DNA from: Meandrina meandrites
Taxonomy: Eukaryota > Cnidaria > Anthozoa > Scleractinia > Meandrinidae
Direction of reading: 5' to 3'
DNA length: 64,000 bases
NCBI GenBank assembly: GCA_963693305.1
Contig: OY855912.1
Span: 5,484,501 to 5,548,500, forward strand
In this document: positions 47,301 to 58,050 of the stretch, piece by piece
Numbering within the stretch: position 1 is the first letter of the stretch
Layout: each line of letters opens with the position of its first letter
The notes under the pieces: generated by a model
Told to the model about the DNA's origin: nothing
What the model saw: only the letters and a program-made list of their open reading frames with translations
The model's database searches: none
Translations under genes and position numbers: made by a program

Positions 47301-48648
47301 CAATGTGAAAGTGTAGTTGGACAAGAAGAAATACCAGCCCATTTCTTTCATGAAACAATTCTAACAGAAACAGACGAAACCGATTATGGAAAGCTGAAAA
47401 CTGAAACAGATGAAGATGATTTAGTGCCAGATGACAAAGGTACATTTATTTGTAAATTGTACCAAACTAGCGTAAACAGTTTGTTTTCAAGCTCTATTCA
47501 GTCATATTGCTTTGCAAACAATGTCTTAACAATCCCCTTTGAAAATTGTTAAACAATTTAAATAATTAATTAATTTTGAATCACTGTAATTAAGATCAAT
47601 CAATTAATTAATCTTGGGAACGGTAAGAATGGGGAAAATGCAAAGTCGATGAACAATGCAAATTCTCAAATGATAAAAAAAGCATGGTTTTTAAAATACT
47701 GGAGACCGCTTTGTTTTGGTAAATGGTTTCTTAAATGTTAATACATACACCTTATTCGTGCGGATATTTTGCGAGTTGCATAGTATTTTTCTGAGCCCCG
47801 AAGGCGCGAGAAAAAATACGACCAATGAGCAAAATGTCCGCTCGTATTATATGTTGAACTATCGAGTAAGGGATTTATTATTCAGCTAAAAATTAAAGTT
47901 TGCTTCAGCCATTTTGTCGCTGCACTTTCAGTCCGTATTTTTGCCCTGTTCTACAGTGTAATAACGTGGCATATTTTGTGCGTTCTTTTGCCCTAATATG
48001 GGGCAAAGAAAAAAATGAGTCCCTGATGGGAATCAAACCCATGACCTCCCAGATACTGGTTGGGTGTTCTCGTGACAAATGAACATTTCATCTTATCATT
48101 TATTCACCATTCTCAAAATTTACTGTCTTATTATTTATCAAATAAATGATATGTTTATAGCATATAGTTAAACAATTGTGTAACTAAAAAAAAGTTAAAA
48201 AATAGATGTAAAGGGGAAAGATACATGTAAAGGGGAAAGAGAAAGAAAAGTAAGTTCCCTGGCCAGGATTCGAACTGATAGCCTTCTGTCATCATTCCGA
48301 TTTGAAGTCCAATAGTCTATAAATTGCACCATATCACCCAACTGATAATATGAACTGTATCACAGCAGGCTCGAGTGAGTTCTAAATACCAAAGTACAAT
48401 GCAAAGTCATGGCAAACTTTGACCGAAGTGTCAACATGATTCAGTGTTGGATTGAACTGGGCTACAGCTTAAATATGTTCGACAGGGAGTCAAAGTTACC
48501 TTGAATAGTAAAGTGTGGAAAGTTTAGCTTTAGTATCCAGTGGCATACAAAGGTACCGGTAATTTGACGGATAGGGGATAGAACTTAGCGATAAGAAACA
48601 TGATTTGTCATGGCAAATCTTTTTTTTGTCAAAGTTTGCAGTTTAAGA

Positions 48649-48679
<31 letters not shown>

Positions 48680-51600
48680 CATACATACATACATACATAC
48701 ATACATACATACATACATACATACATACATACATACATACATACATACATACATACATACATACATACATACATACATACATACATACATACATACATAC
48801 ATACATACATACATACATACATACATACATACATACATACATACATACATACATACATACATACATACATACATACATACATACATACATACATACATAC
48901 ATACATACATACATACATACATACATACATACATACATACATACATACATACATACATACATACATACATACATACATACATACATACATACATACATAC
49001 ATACATACATACATACATACATACATACATACATACATACATACATACATACATACATACATACATACATACATACATACATACATACATACATACATAC
49101 ATACATACATACATACATACATACATACATACATACATACATACATACATACATACATACATACATACATACATACATACATACATACATACATACATAC
49201 ATACATACATACATACATACATACATACATACATACATACATACATACATACATACATACATACATACATACATACATACATACATACATACATACATAC
49301 ATACATACATACATACATACATACATACATACATACATACATACATACATACATACATACATACATACATACATACATACATACATACATACATACATAC
49401 ATACATACATACATACATACATACATACATACATACATACATACATACATACATACATACATACATACATACATACATACATACATACATACATACATAC
49501 ATACATACATACATACATACATACATACATACATACATACATACATACATACATACATACATACATACATACATACATACATACATACATACATACATAC
49601 ATACATACATACATACATACATACATACATACATACATACATACATACATACATACATACATACATACATACATACATACATACATACATACATACATAC
49701 ATACATACATACATACATACATACATACATACATACATACATACATACATACATACATACATACATACATACATACATACATACATACATACATACATAC
49801 ATACATACATACATACATACATACATACATACATACATACATACATACATACATACATACATACATACATACATACATACATACATACATACATACATAC
49901 ATACATACATACATACATACATACATACATACATACATACATACATACATACATACATACATACATACCGGTACGTACATTTTATTTCACGTCCCCACGG
50001 GGCTTTTCAGTGAAATATAAATAAATAAATAAAAATAAATGAGTGAATGGATAAATAAATAAATAAATAATTAGATAAATAATTAGATAAATAATAAATA
50101 TTCAAAATTAATTACAAAAGTTATATTCCTAAAGTTAAACTAAATTAAGCTAATAACAATTCATTAAAAGTGTCTTCCTCAACTTGTTCCTGAATTGCTC
50201 TAACGATTGGCTTAACTTTAAATTTTGCGGCAGGGCATTCCAGATCGATACTATTCTATAATAAAAGGTTCTTTGTCCAGCTGCAGTTCTAAAAAGAGGA
50301 ATGTTTAACAACTGCGAGTTTCTGGTTTTGTAGGTTGATATGGATGAGTGCTTAGTGAACTGATCAGACAGGTACTCCGGGGCAAGGCAGTTCATACATT
50401 TAAATGCCATAATTGAATCACGATAATATAAGTGTTGTTTTACTGGGAGCCAGTTGAGTTGCCTGAGAATGTGAGTCGCATGGTCGTATTTCTGGGCCCC
50501 ACAAACAATCCTACAGGCAAAGTTCTGGGCAGCTTGGAGTTTGGCAATATTAGATTGTGATATATTACTCCAAACCGAGGAGCAATAATAAAGTTTAGTA
50601 AAAACTAAAGCAATGATAATAAGAATTAAGGTGCGCTTATCAAAGCAGTGTTTGACGTGGTTTATCTTGCCTAATCGTGACATACAAGAAGCGACAGTAG
50701 TCGTGACATGGTCATTAAAAGTTAAGCTAGTATCCAGGATAACACCAAGGTCTCTGGCGGCCTTCAAGATTCTCATTTTGCAATTCATTTTCGAGTTCGG
50801 TGGCTCATGGCCACTTTGATTTTGTTTTGGTGGCAAGTAGACACATATTCCTGCATGGCCAATCATGCAATGGCCAAGATGATTTGAAATACCATCCTCA
50901 CATCCATAAATTTATTGACTTTCAAAGTTTATGGTATAGCGACATAGCGCTTTAGCTTCCTATCACGGATAGCCCCCCATGCAGTTGTTTTTAGGGGAGA
51001 TCGGATTGCACTTACAATCTGAGTGCAATCCGATCTCCCCTAAAAACGACTGTGAGGGAGGCTATATCACGGGTGACAGCCCCCTAACTATCTGAATAGT
51101 GTATTCTGCACTCAAAAAGTTACATTTTTTCATTTGAGTTAATAAAATTAAAACATTTTGTCTGCGCCTGAAGATAGAATTTCAAATCACCCAAAATCTC
51201 TTCCAATGCTACTCAGCATGACTATTTATAGGGCTACTCAGATAAGATTGACTGCCTGCAGTAATTTAAAAAGTTAGCCAAAAAAGAATGGAACCCCAAT
51301 TGAAAACGTATTTGCAATCATTTTGGTTATTTCCACACATAAAAGTAAAATGGCCAGTTGAAGGGTTTGATGTGAGATGCTTAGGGCCTTGTTGCACTAC
51401 CCCGGGCTGGGTACTAGTCCCAGTTGGCTTGCCGCTAAGTGCGTGTGCTCTGATTGGTTAATTTAGCATTTACTATTTGCCAGAGTGGGCACTGACGAAT
51501 GCCTTCAACAAAAACGACACAAATACTGTCTCACTGAACGGTGGTGGCAATGCAAGCAGCAGGCATACATACTGTAGCTATTTATGTCAAAATGTTTGCT

Positions 51601-54541
51601 ATTCGCGTACTCTTTTCCTGGTGTGGACCCAGCTAGAAGTGTTGACTTGACAATTTTCTTTCACAAAAAGGTCACGTTATGCAGCAGCAGGAGGTGGAGC
51701 TGGCTTTTGAAGGGTTTTTCGTGTAAACTCTAGTGGAAGATTGATTGAAGAATGGTTACCCATTGTGGTTACCTGTTGTGAGATTAGAAACCGAGCTAGG
51801 GTCATATAAGGAGACCCTTGTAGTTTGTCAGCTGAAGCATTTGACATCAGATTATGCCGTAAACAATTTTTAAATGTTCGTGAGGATTAAATAGATACAA
51901 AAGGTCTAGTAAATCCTTGCCAAATTCTGTAATGCACAAGCATACAGGTAGCATCATCAATACTACAAGGTGACGTTTGACTGTCACACCAAGCTTTTTT
52001 TGTGGTCATTTTGTTGGGGTGGGAAGGTTTTTTCCGATTTATGACACTTGTTATCTCGTTCATTTCGTATTCACTGGGTTTCTTTGATTTGTAACACCCC
52101 CCCCCCCCCCCCCCCTCCAAAAAAAATTGAATTCTGAGACAGTCGTTTTGAGCTCTTTTTGAGTTCTTTTAAGAACTGAGAAGATGATTAAGACGGAATC
52201 CGCCAGGACTTCGAGTAGTTGTTGGACAAAATTATGTACCAAAATTATTTACACCTCATTGCAAGCTTTTGTGTTACTGCTTCAAATATCTCATCAAAAG
52301 AAATCTTTTCTAACAACACCAAACATCGAAAACCAATCTCGAAGTTCCGCTGAATTCCACTAAATCGCTTAAAAGACGTGAGCTTTTGCCTATAGCTTGT
52401 GAACTTTGAATTTCATTTTCTCAGGCTCTGATAAGAAATTGTTGTACCAAAATTATTTACACCTTATTGCAAACTTTTGTGTTGCTGCTTCAAATATCTT
52501 ATCAAAAGAAATCTTTTCTAACAACACCAACCATCGAAAACAAATTTCGAATTTCCCACTGAATTCCACTGAATCGCTTAAAGACGATTTTACAAAATGG
52601 CTGCACGTGAGAATTTGCCTGTACCTTGTGAACTTTGAAATTCATTTTCTAAGACTCTGATAAGAAGTTGTTGTCGTTGTTATCAGGGATCATTACTTAC
52701 ATCTTTACCTTTTATTTAGGGTAGAAAATAACGCAATAGGATTTAAATTATTCTGGTACTCGATTTTTGTCCAACTTAAATAAATATTACTCGACGTCGT
52801 GGTGGATTCCGTCTTAAAAATTTGCTGTGTGATCTTCAGGGAGATTAAACTGAAAGTACAATTCCTTCCTTATCAGTCTTTTACGGGACTTTTGAAGTTG
52901 TAGCTTATATGCTGTTTCATTCTTCCTACAGGCCAAGAGGTTCCCTCCGTGAAGAAATTAACAGAAGCTATGGATGATGACGAATTGAGACAATTTGTCT
53001 CCATTCATGTCAAGGAAGGAACGTGGCAAGTAGTGGCGCTGGTTTTGAAAGAGCTGCTTGATGATCGAGGATTGCTATCAAGCATAGTCTGGAAGTCTAA
53101 TAAGGATGCAGAGAGTGATGTTGACAAGATGGGAACATTGACCTGGTGGCCAATTGAAGAGGATCAAGATTTAATAACATTGTATAAAGTACTGACTGAG
53201 AGTGATTGTAAAGTAGACAGCGTAAGGCTTCAAAATAAACCAATAACAGATAAAGGAGTAAAGCACTTGGCTGAAGCACTAACGCATAATAAGTGTAAGT
53301 TAAACAGCCTGGACCTCAGTTGGAATACGTCAATAACAGATGAAGGAGTAAAGCACTTGGCTGAAGCACTCACGCATAGTAACTGTAAGCTAAACAGTCT
53401 AAACCTCAGTAGTGGGAATGACAAAATAACAGATAAAGGAGTAAAGCACTTGGCTAAAGCACTAAGACATAGTAAATGTAAGTTAAACAGCCTAGAACTC
53501 AGTTGGAATTATGAAATAACAAATGAAGGAGTAAAGCACTTGGCTGAAGCACTCGCGCATAGTAACTGTAAGTTGAACAGCCTAGCTTTAAGTGGGAATG
53601 AGAAAATAACAAATGAAGGAGTAAAGCACTTGGCTGAAGCACTCAGGCATAGTAAGTGTAAGTTAAACAGCCTAAACCTCAGTTGGAATGAGAAAATAAC
53701 AGATAAAGGAGTAAAGCACTTGGCTGAAGCACTCACGCTTAGTAATGGTAAGTTGAACAGCCTAGACCTCAGTGGGAATGAGAAAATAACAGATGAAGGA
53801 GTAAAGCACTTGGCTGAAGCACTCAAGCATGGAAACTGTAAGTTAAACAGCCTAGACCTCAGTTGGAATTATAAAATAACAGATGAAGGAGTAAGGCACT
53901 TGGCTGAAGCACTTACCCATAATAACTGTAAGTTAAACAGTCTAGACCTCAGTGGGAATGACGAAATAACAGATGAAGGAGTAAAGCACTTGGCTGAAGC
54001 ACTTACCCATAATAACTGTAAGTTAAACAGCCTAGACCTCAGTAGGAATGACGAAATTACAGATGAAGGAGTAAAGCACTTGACTGAAGCACTCACGCAT
54101 AGTAACTGTAAGTTCAACAGCCTAGACCTCGGTTGGATAAGTAATATAACAGATAAAGGAGTAAAGCACTTGGCTGAAGCACTCACGGTTAGTAACTGTA
54201 AGTTAAACAGCCTAAACCTCAGTTGGAATTATGAAATAACAGATGAAGGAGTAAAGCTCTTGGCTGAAGCACTTTCGCATAGTATCTGTACGTTAAACAG
54301 CCTAGACCTCAGTTGGAATTTTAAAATATTAGATGAAGGAGTAAAGCACTTGGCTGAAGCACTTACGCATAATAACTGCAAGTTAGACAGCCTAGACCTC
54401 AGTGGGAATGAGAAAATAACAGATGAGGGAGTAAATTACTTGGCTAAAGCACTTATTCACAGTAATTATGAACTAAGCAGGGTATTTTGTTTTGAATTCA
54501 AAGTAACAGCTAAATTAAAAGGGCACATCTACAAGGTGTAG
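43113..54541 (+). CDS. Right paralogue: GT4 glycosyltransferase / TRADD-N-like / LRR protein, 1176 aa
   Basis: Gene-level entry. Exons 43113-44340, 46462-47013, 47299-47439 and 52932-54541 have GT-AG boundaries and phase-1 joins throughout, and sum to 3531 nt including the stop. Domains: GT-B glycosyltransferase (about residues 20-400), Ser/Thr-rich linker, TRADD-N-like domain (about 475-590), acidic linker, pre-LRR region (about 641-735) and 14 LRRs to near the C-terminus. No signal peptide or membrane segment is seen, so it is likely cytosolic. By family knowledge the GT part would use a nucleotide-sugar donor, TRADD-N would contact signalling adaptors and the LRR would sense; the combined function is inference. 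No NACHT/NB-ARC exon was found in the introns. The last intron holds a 1.3-kb microsatellite and a LINE. Confidence 0.8.
44528..44610 (+). mobile_element. tRNA-like SINE head
   Basis: atagctcagtggatagagc is A-box-like and ggtcacagcttcgactcc is B-box-like. The ends gagttcc and gggactc can pair, but the anticodon and T arms do not fold properly, so it is a tRNA-derived element, not a tRNA gene. Confidence 0.5.
44621..44929. mobile_element. Second GGACTCCCATATG-type MITE, 309 bp
   Basis: Same inverted termini as 15664-16095, shorter interior. gaatttttct flanks both sides (44611-44620 and 44930-44939), a probable target duplication. Confidence 0.75.
44945..45900. other. Intron sequence, nothing recognised
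   Basis: AT-rich with no supported exon; no counterpart of the candidate left-copy exon (11360-11504) is seen. Confidence 0.4.
45908..46037. mobile_element. 130-bp hairpin MITE, TIR TGTYRTGGTTYAA
   Basis: tgtcatggttcaattttatc pairs with ggatgaaactgaaccacaaca. It is a diverged member of the family nested at 7692-7850. Confidence 0.7.
46462..47013 (+). CDS. Right paralogue exon 2: TRADD-N-like domain
   Basis: 552-bp exon, phase 1 at both ends. The Ser/Thr/Gln-rich first half is followed by GEELFRLIVSNYLKTTPP, GSLVITVKC, LEELWEDYSSGHLGEVVQ and LKLKTTILEKEYEAYKAYF. Strand-helix-strand order and the LWEDY helix resemble TRADD-N, as I recall that family. Compared with the left exon it has about 12 extra residues in the low-complexity part. 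Confidence 0.7.
47299..47439 (+). CDS. Right paralogue exon 3: acidic linker
   Basis: 141 bp, phase 1 at both ends. It encodes AHFFHETILTETDETDYG and a second TETDEDD block. Partly homologous to the 96-bp left linker exon. No fold recognised; likely a flexible acidic spacer. Confidence 0.75.
47753..47852. mobile_element. Small hairpin MITE
   Basis: attcgtgcggatattttgc pairs with gcaaaatgtccgctcgtat; the central part has gccccgaaggcgcgag. Probably non-autonomous. Confidence 0.6.
47990..48335 (-). mobile_element. Two antisense tRNA-derived fragments
   Basis: gatgggaatcaaacccatgacc (48024-48045) and ccaggattcgaactgatagcc (48261-48281) are reversed B-box/T-arm sequences. Neither folds into a full tRNA as written. 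Confidence 0.45.
48650..49968. repeat. (TACA)n / (TATG)n microsatellite, about 1.32 kb, uninterrupted
   Basis: About 330 perfect units with no interruption visible. The array has no stop codon in several frames, giving spurious open frames of over 440 codons. It lies in the last intron of the right paralogue and touches the 3' flank of a minus-strand LINE. Confidence 0.95.
49969..50870 (-). mobile_element. 5'-truncated CR1/L2-like LINE, RT C-terminus and 3' tail
   Basis: The minus-strand open frame 50866-50150 encodes 238 aa with LGVILDTSLTFNDHV, LYYCSSVWSNIS, LQAAQNFACRIV, LNWLPVKQHLYYR and YRIVSIWNALPQNLK, the usual end of a CR1/L2/Jockey-type reverse transcriptase. Its 3' UTR has (ATTT)n low-complexity, a ccccgtgggg hairpin and gaaataaaatgta before the TATG array. 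The endonuclease and catalytic RT core are missing, so it is dead. Confidence 0.8.
50969..51064. mobile_element. hAT-like hairpin MITE, 96 bp, 8-bp TSD TATCACGG
   Basis: Second member of the family at 14955-15069. TATCACGG flanks at 50961-50968 and 51065-51072. Inner arms ggggagatcggattgcac and complement are near-perfect. Confidence 0.85.
51075..52230. other. Intron spacer, no exon supported
   Basis: A short open stretch at about 51671-51725 follows an AG but lacks a phase-compatible donor. A poly-C tract lies at 52097-52116. Confidence 0.4.
52235..52668. repeat. Tandem duplication, about 208-bp unit, diverged
   Basis: Units begin tgtaccaaaattatttacacc at about 52235 and 52443. The second gained about 18 bp (attttacaaaatggctgc). 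It lies 260 bp upstream of the LRR exon. Confidence 0.8.
52932..54541 (+). CDS. Right paralogue exon 4: pre-LRR domain and 14 leucine-rich repeats
   Basis: The exon follows acceptor ttcctacag. Its pre-LRR part (AMDDDELRQFVSIHVKEG, then WWPIEEDQDLITLYKVL) matches the left copy. Fourteen repeats of 28 residues (84 bp) follow, close to CKLNSLDLSGNEKITDEGVKHLAEALTHSN split over units; the last is degenerate and ends HIYKV. Units are nearly identical at DNA level, unlike the left copy. They are RNase-inhibitor/NLR-type repeats, so a recognition surface is expected. Confidence 0.9.
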
Positions 54542-55535
54542 TAGTACGGTTCGAGCACCAAAGCCTCTAGTGTCTGTGTGCACGTCACCACAGAAAACGT
54601 CCAGAGGCTCAAAAATGGTATTCCCAACAAGTTGAAGGCTCGTAACAAGTTACAACTGTTTTTTGCTTTAATGTTTATAAAGTGTACTCCCTATCTTAAA
54701 TGTCGTAGTTTTAATTCAGTCCTGTGAACTTAAATATTGTTTGAGGTAAACCAAATATTGGAGATTAGGATTTTTATTTGATGCGCACAATCCGTTGATC
54801 CACGGTGCTGTAGACAGCACTTTTATTGTAGCGTCGAGGGCAACAATAAGATGTTTCGAAAACGTTCATTGGTGTTCACTGAAACGCATGAACGGTTTTC
54901 ACGTGGAAAAGCACTTTGTGGGGGATTCGAAATAGGTACTTAAAAGTGTAATAAAATCAAGAATTATTATCAAAGGTCTAGGTTCGTTTCACAGGGCAAT
55001 AATACATAAATCAAGCACTTTGCAAATTTTCAAGTCACATGTTTTATAATAGAGCTACAAATTTTGGAAACTGTGGTTTAACCAACCCAAACAGTGTAGC
55101 CACCGAAACTAAGTTATCTTTATATACCACCATAACGATAGGCTGATATAGTGTCCGATTCACTTTATAAATATTCATTTCTTCTGAAGAGGAAGATAAA
55201 ACTTTATTTAGTAAATTGTAATAGAAAGTTAATTTGTTTGTAGATGTTATTAGGTTTTTAAAGAATTATGGTGATTCAGTAGCTTTCCTTAAAGGGTCTT
55301 CTTGAAGTCTTGTCTGCTCTCTAAGGTTGCATTGGGTTGGAACTGCAGCGTTCTATGTGTATAATCGTCAGTAAACAGATTTACTATAAAACGTTATGTT
55401 TAAAAATATTAAGTGCATATTTGATGCTATTTTATTTTACAGCTTTATATATTATATAGCTTTCTGTAAGTGTCAAAACTTTGTAAAGTATCTTAGGCAT
55501 ATTTGAATATTTTCAACTATTTTATCATTGTAAAA
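54542..55535. other. 3' flank of right paralogue
   Basis: A possible polyadenylation signal, AATAAA, lies at 54950-54955. Otherwise AT-rich with no gene recognised. Confidence 0.45.
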
Positions 55536-55697
55536 TGTTGAAGGCACAAATGTAATAACTGGTCACAAATGTAATAAAGGTCACAAGTGTAATAACAATT
55601 GGTCACAAATGTAATAAAGGTCACAAGTGTAATAACAATTGGTCACAAATGTAATAAAGGTCACAAGTATAATACCAATTGGTCACAAATGTAATAA
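55536..55697. repeat. Left terminal inverted repeat of the Ginger-like element
   Basis: Starts tgttgaaggcacaaatg and then has three and a half pairs of the 18/22-bp ggtcaca(a/g).. units. The partner is 60504-60665 with a handful of mismatches. Confidence 0.9.
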
Positions 55698-56798
55698 TAA
55701 GAATCTTGACGAAGATGAAAAAACAAATGAGAATGAAATCTGAATAATAACTTAACAAGTTGAAAAAATTGTTTTTCTGTCCGCTTTCTAACCTCAACGT
55801 TTGTTATGATGAAAACAAATGAATGGGGGGGGGGGGGGGGGGGTGGGAGGGCGAAAATGCCCGCGCTGACTTTGAACGTTTATAACTGTTTAAATATTCA
55901 ACCAAACACTGCCAAACTTTGCGAGTTTATCAAAACTTTATCTGGAAATAATTTGGTAAGACAGGTTGTATCCTGGGGTTGGCTTTTGGTCATGTTTCTT
56001 CTATTGGATGTTGCCATCACGTTAGGTAGTAGGACCATGTTTGGTAAGTGACGTGACCTGAAAACAAAAGTTCCTAAAACTCAGGTAGCTTCCATCTTTC
56101 TTTAACGGGACAAAGGCCAAAGGGTAGAGTGCATTCAGATGCAAAAACTGACGTATGGATTTGTTTTGTAACGTCATAGCTTTTTCAATATCGTAAATTT
56201 CGACAAATCCATACTCATATTAAATATTCTGGAAGTTACGGGGGTGAATCCCCCGTCTGAAAAGATCCAAATAAGCCCGGCCTGACCGTTTGATTCTTTT
56301 TATTGCTTACATCAATCTCTAGAACAACTCTGACTTACAGCATTTTAGTAGAACTAACATTCATTTATTAAATGACAAGTTTGTCCACGTCGTCCTACCA
56401 TACATGACCGGGAAACTACAGTTGTTAGTTGTGCAACTCCAAAGGACCTGTGCCATCTCAAATGAACAAACAAACAATCAAATATGAAGGGGAATAAACA
56501 TTAACTGAAACTAACGTAACCTGATAAAGATACTTTTAACCAGAACTAACACTTGGACTGATTGGTAGTTATACCCTTTAACTGCAAGATTCTAACAACC
56601 AAAATAGATTTCTATTCGCAAAAAGCCAGTTAAAATAAAGTGACAAAATCACAATACCCCTTATATATTGTCTCCCTATCAGACGCTAATTATAGGAACA
56701 ACAGTAGTCATCGCAAAAGAAAAACAAAGTAAACTTATGCTTTTGGAACCCAACACCGAACAGGTTTCCTTAGGCCACGCTAAGAAGTGACAAAATGT

Positions 56799-57173
56799 TT
56801 ATTTTTTATTGTTTTTAGCTTTTTTCCAAAAGATAGCAGATATTGCAAACCAGCCATATTCTAGTGGCACTAATCTTACCCATGCGTGATACCGTTTAGG
56901 TGAATTAATCACTTCTCGAAGACGTTCAACAGCACTACTACATTTCCCCTTCAGAATTACCAGTTTTCGTATACTTATAACAATAGTTTCTTTAGCAAGC
57001 TCGGGAATGTACACTGTGGGGCAAGATATTTTGTCCATGGTTTCTCTGAAGAATGTATTGACAGCTCTTAAGGACGATCTCATATGCGGGAAGGTAATCA
57101 AGGTACTTTTGATGATACTTTCCAAAACATCGTTGTTTAAAAACTGCTGTGAATAGCCTGCTAGCTCATCCAT
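56799..57173 (-). CDS. Unrecognised open frame inside the Ginger-like element
   Basis: 124 codons starting MDELAGYSQQFLNND and ending in KKAKNNKK. It is mixed alpha/beta in character with no recognised motif. It lies between the minisatellite and the left inverted repeat, so it may be the C-terminal part of the transposon polyprotein or a second gene. Confidence 0.4.
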   Translation of the reverse strand: MDELAGYSQQFLNNDVLESIIKSTLITFPHMRSSLRAVNTFFRETMDKISCPTVYIPELAKETIVISIRKLVILKGKCSSAVERLREVINSPKRYHAWVRLVPLEYGWFAISAIFWKKAKNNKK

Positions 57174-57204
57174 ATCCCCACCACTATCTCCATCGCCGCC
57201 TGTC

Positions 57205-57600
57205 TTGCCACGACTTCCGGCAGCACTTCTGTTCCCGCCACTTCCGGCAGCACTTCTGTTCCCGCCTCTCCCGCCAGCACTTGTGTTCCCGCCACTTCCA
57301 CCAGCACTTGTATTCCCGCCACTTCCGGTAGCACTTTTGTTTCCGCCTCTCCCGCCAGCACTTGTGTTCCCGCCACTTCCGCCAGCACTTGTATTCCCGC
57401 CACTTCCGCCAGCACTTGTATTCCCGCCACTTCCGCCAGCACTTGTGTTCCCGCCACTTCCGGCAGCACTTGTGTTCCCGCCTCTCCCGCAAGCACTTGT
57501 GTTCCCGCCACTTCCGCCAGCACTTGTATCCCCGCCACTTCCGCCAGAACTTATGTTCCCACCACTTCCGCCAGCACTTGTGTTTCCGCCACTTCTGTTT
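57205..57600. repeat. 27-bp minisatellite, about 14 units
   Basis: The unit is close to cgccacttccgccagcacttgtgttcc and is open in several frames on both strands, giving nine-residue repeats such as EVAGTQVLA or KWREHKCWR on the minus strand. It follows the OTU frame directly after a TGA, so coding use is uncertain. Confidence 0.8.
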
Positions 57601-57609
57601 GTATTTCCG

Positions 57610-58050
57610 TCATGGCAGAAGACTTACGTAATGCTCGCCCGCAGCGAAATGGCCGAGGTATACAGTACCTAAAGGGACGCTAGAAGAGGGTTCAAATAAA
57701 TGCTGTGCACCAGGTCCAAGCGTAGATATGACTTGAATGTTAATATTATATAGATTTTCTGCTGCAAACAGGGTTATTTGATCTCCAAAAGTGTTACTTT
57801 TGGCCATGTATCATAAATATTCTTCCCAAGAGGTAAACTCTGGAAGAAACTCCAAAAGCGGAAACCCTCGTTATCGACTGCATTTTTCTCCAGATAACCT
57901 ACTATTTCTCTACGCATTGTTTCAGCGGATCTGAAAATGCCTGAAGCTGATAACTGATGTGCTAAAATTGACAAGAACCATCGCCAGGTGGATTATATTC
58001 AACATCGAGGCCCTGATCCTCAATTATTTTCTTGTAATCGTCTGGTTCCA
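57610..58050 (-). pseudogene. OTU-like cysteine protease domain, two frame breaks
   Basis: The nucleophile motif NPPGDGSCQF lies at the end of one frame (near 57962-57990) and continues as SILAHQLSASGIF in another. A second frame switch occurs near 57800, after which GDQITLFAAENLYNINIQV and GEHYVSLLP supply the C-terminal His. The Cys and His sites are both recognisable. OTU domains are deubiquitinating-type proteases; some Ginger-class transposons carry them, as I recall. Confidence 0.7.

Noticed and set aside
47995..48330. tRNA genes on the minus strand
   Set aside because: Only B-box/T-arm-like segments are recognisable; no full cloverleaf.
48585..50024. Open frames of over 440 codons with MYVC/YIHT repeats on both strands
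   Set aside because: They are translations of the (TACA)n microsatellite, which lacks stops in several frames.
51671..51725. Extra exon in the right paralogue (HVMQQQEVELAFEG)
   Set aside because: No donor in phase 1, and no counterpart in the left copy.
53097..54186. Antisense frames with SASAKCFTPSSV repeats
   Set aside because: Shadows of the plus-strand LRR array; periodicity is exactly that of the LRR units.
57205..57600. CRISPR-like array
   Set aside because: Units are contiguous 27-bp tandem repeats without spacers, in a eukaryotic context.
57161..57672. Pro-rich, Cys/Trp-rich and Gly/Val-rich open frames as host proteins
   Set aside because: All derive from one 27-bp minisatellite inside a decayed transposon; no frame has independent support.
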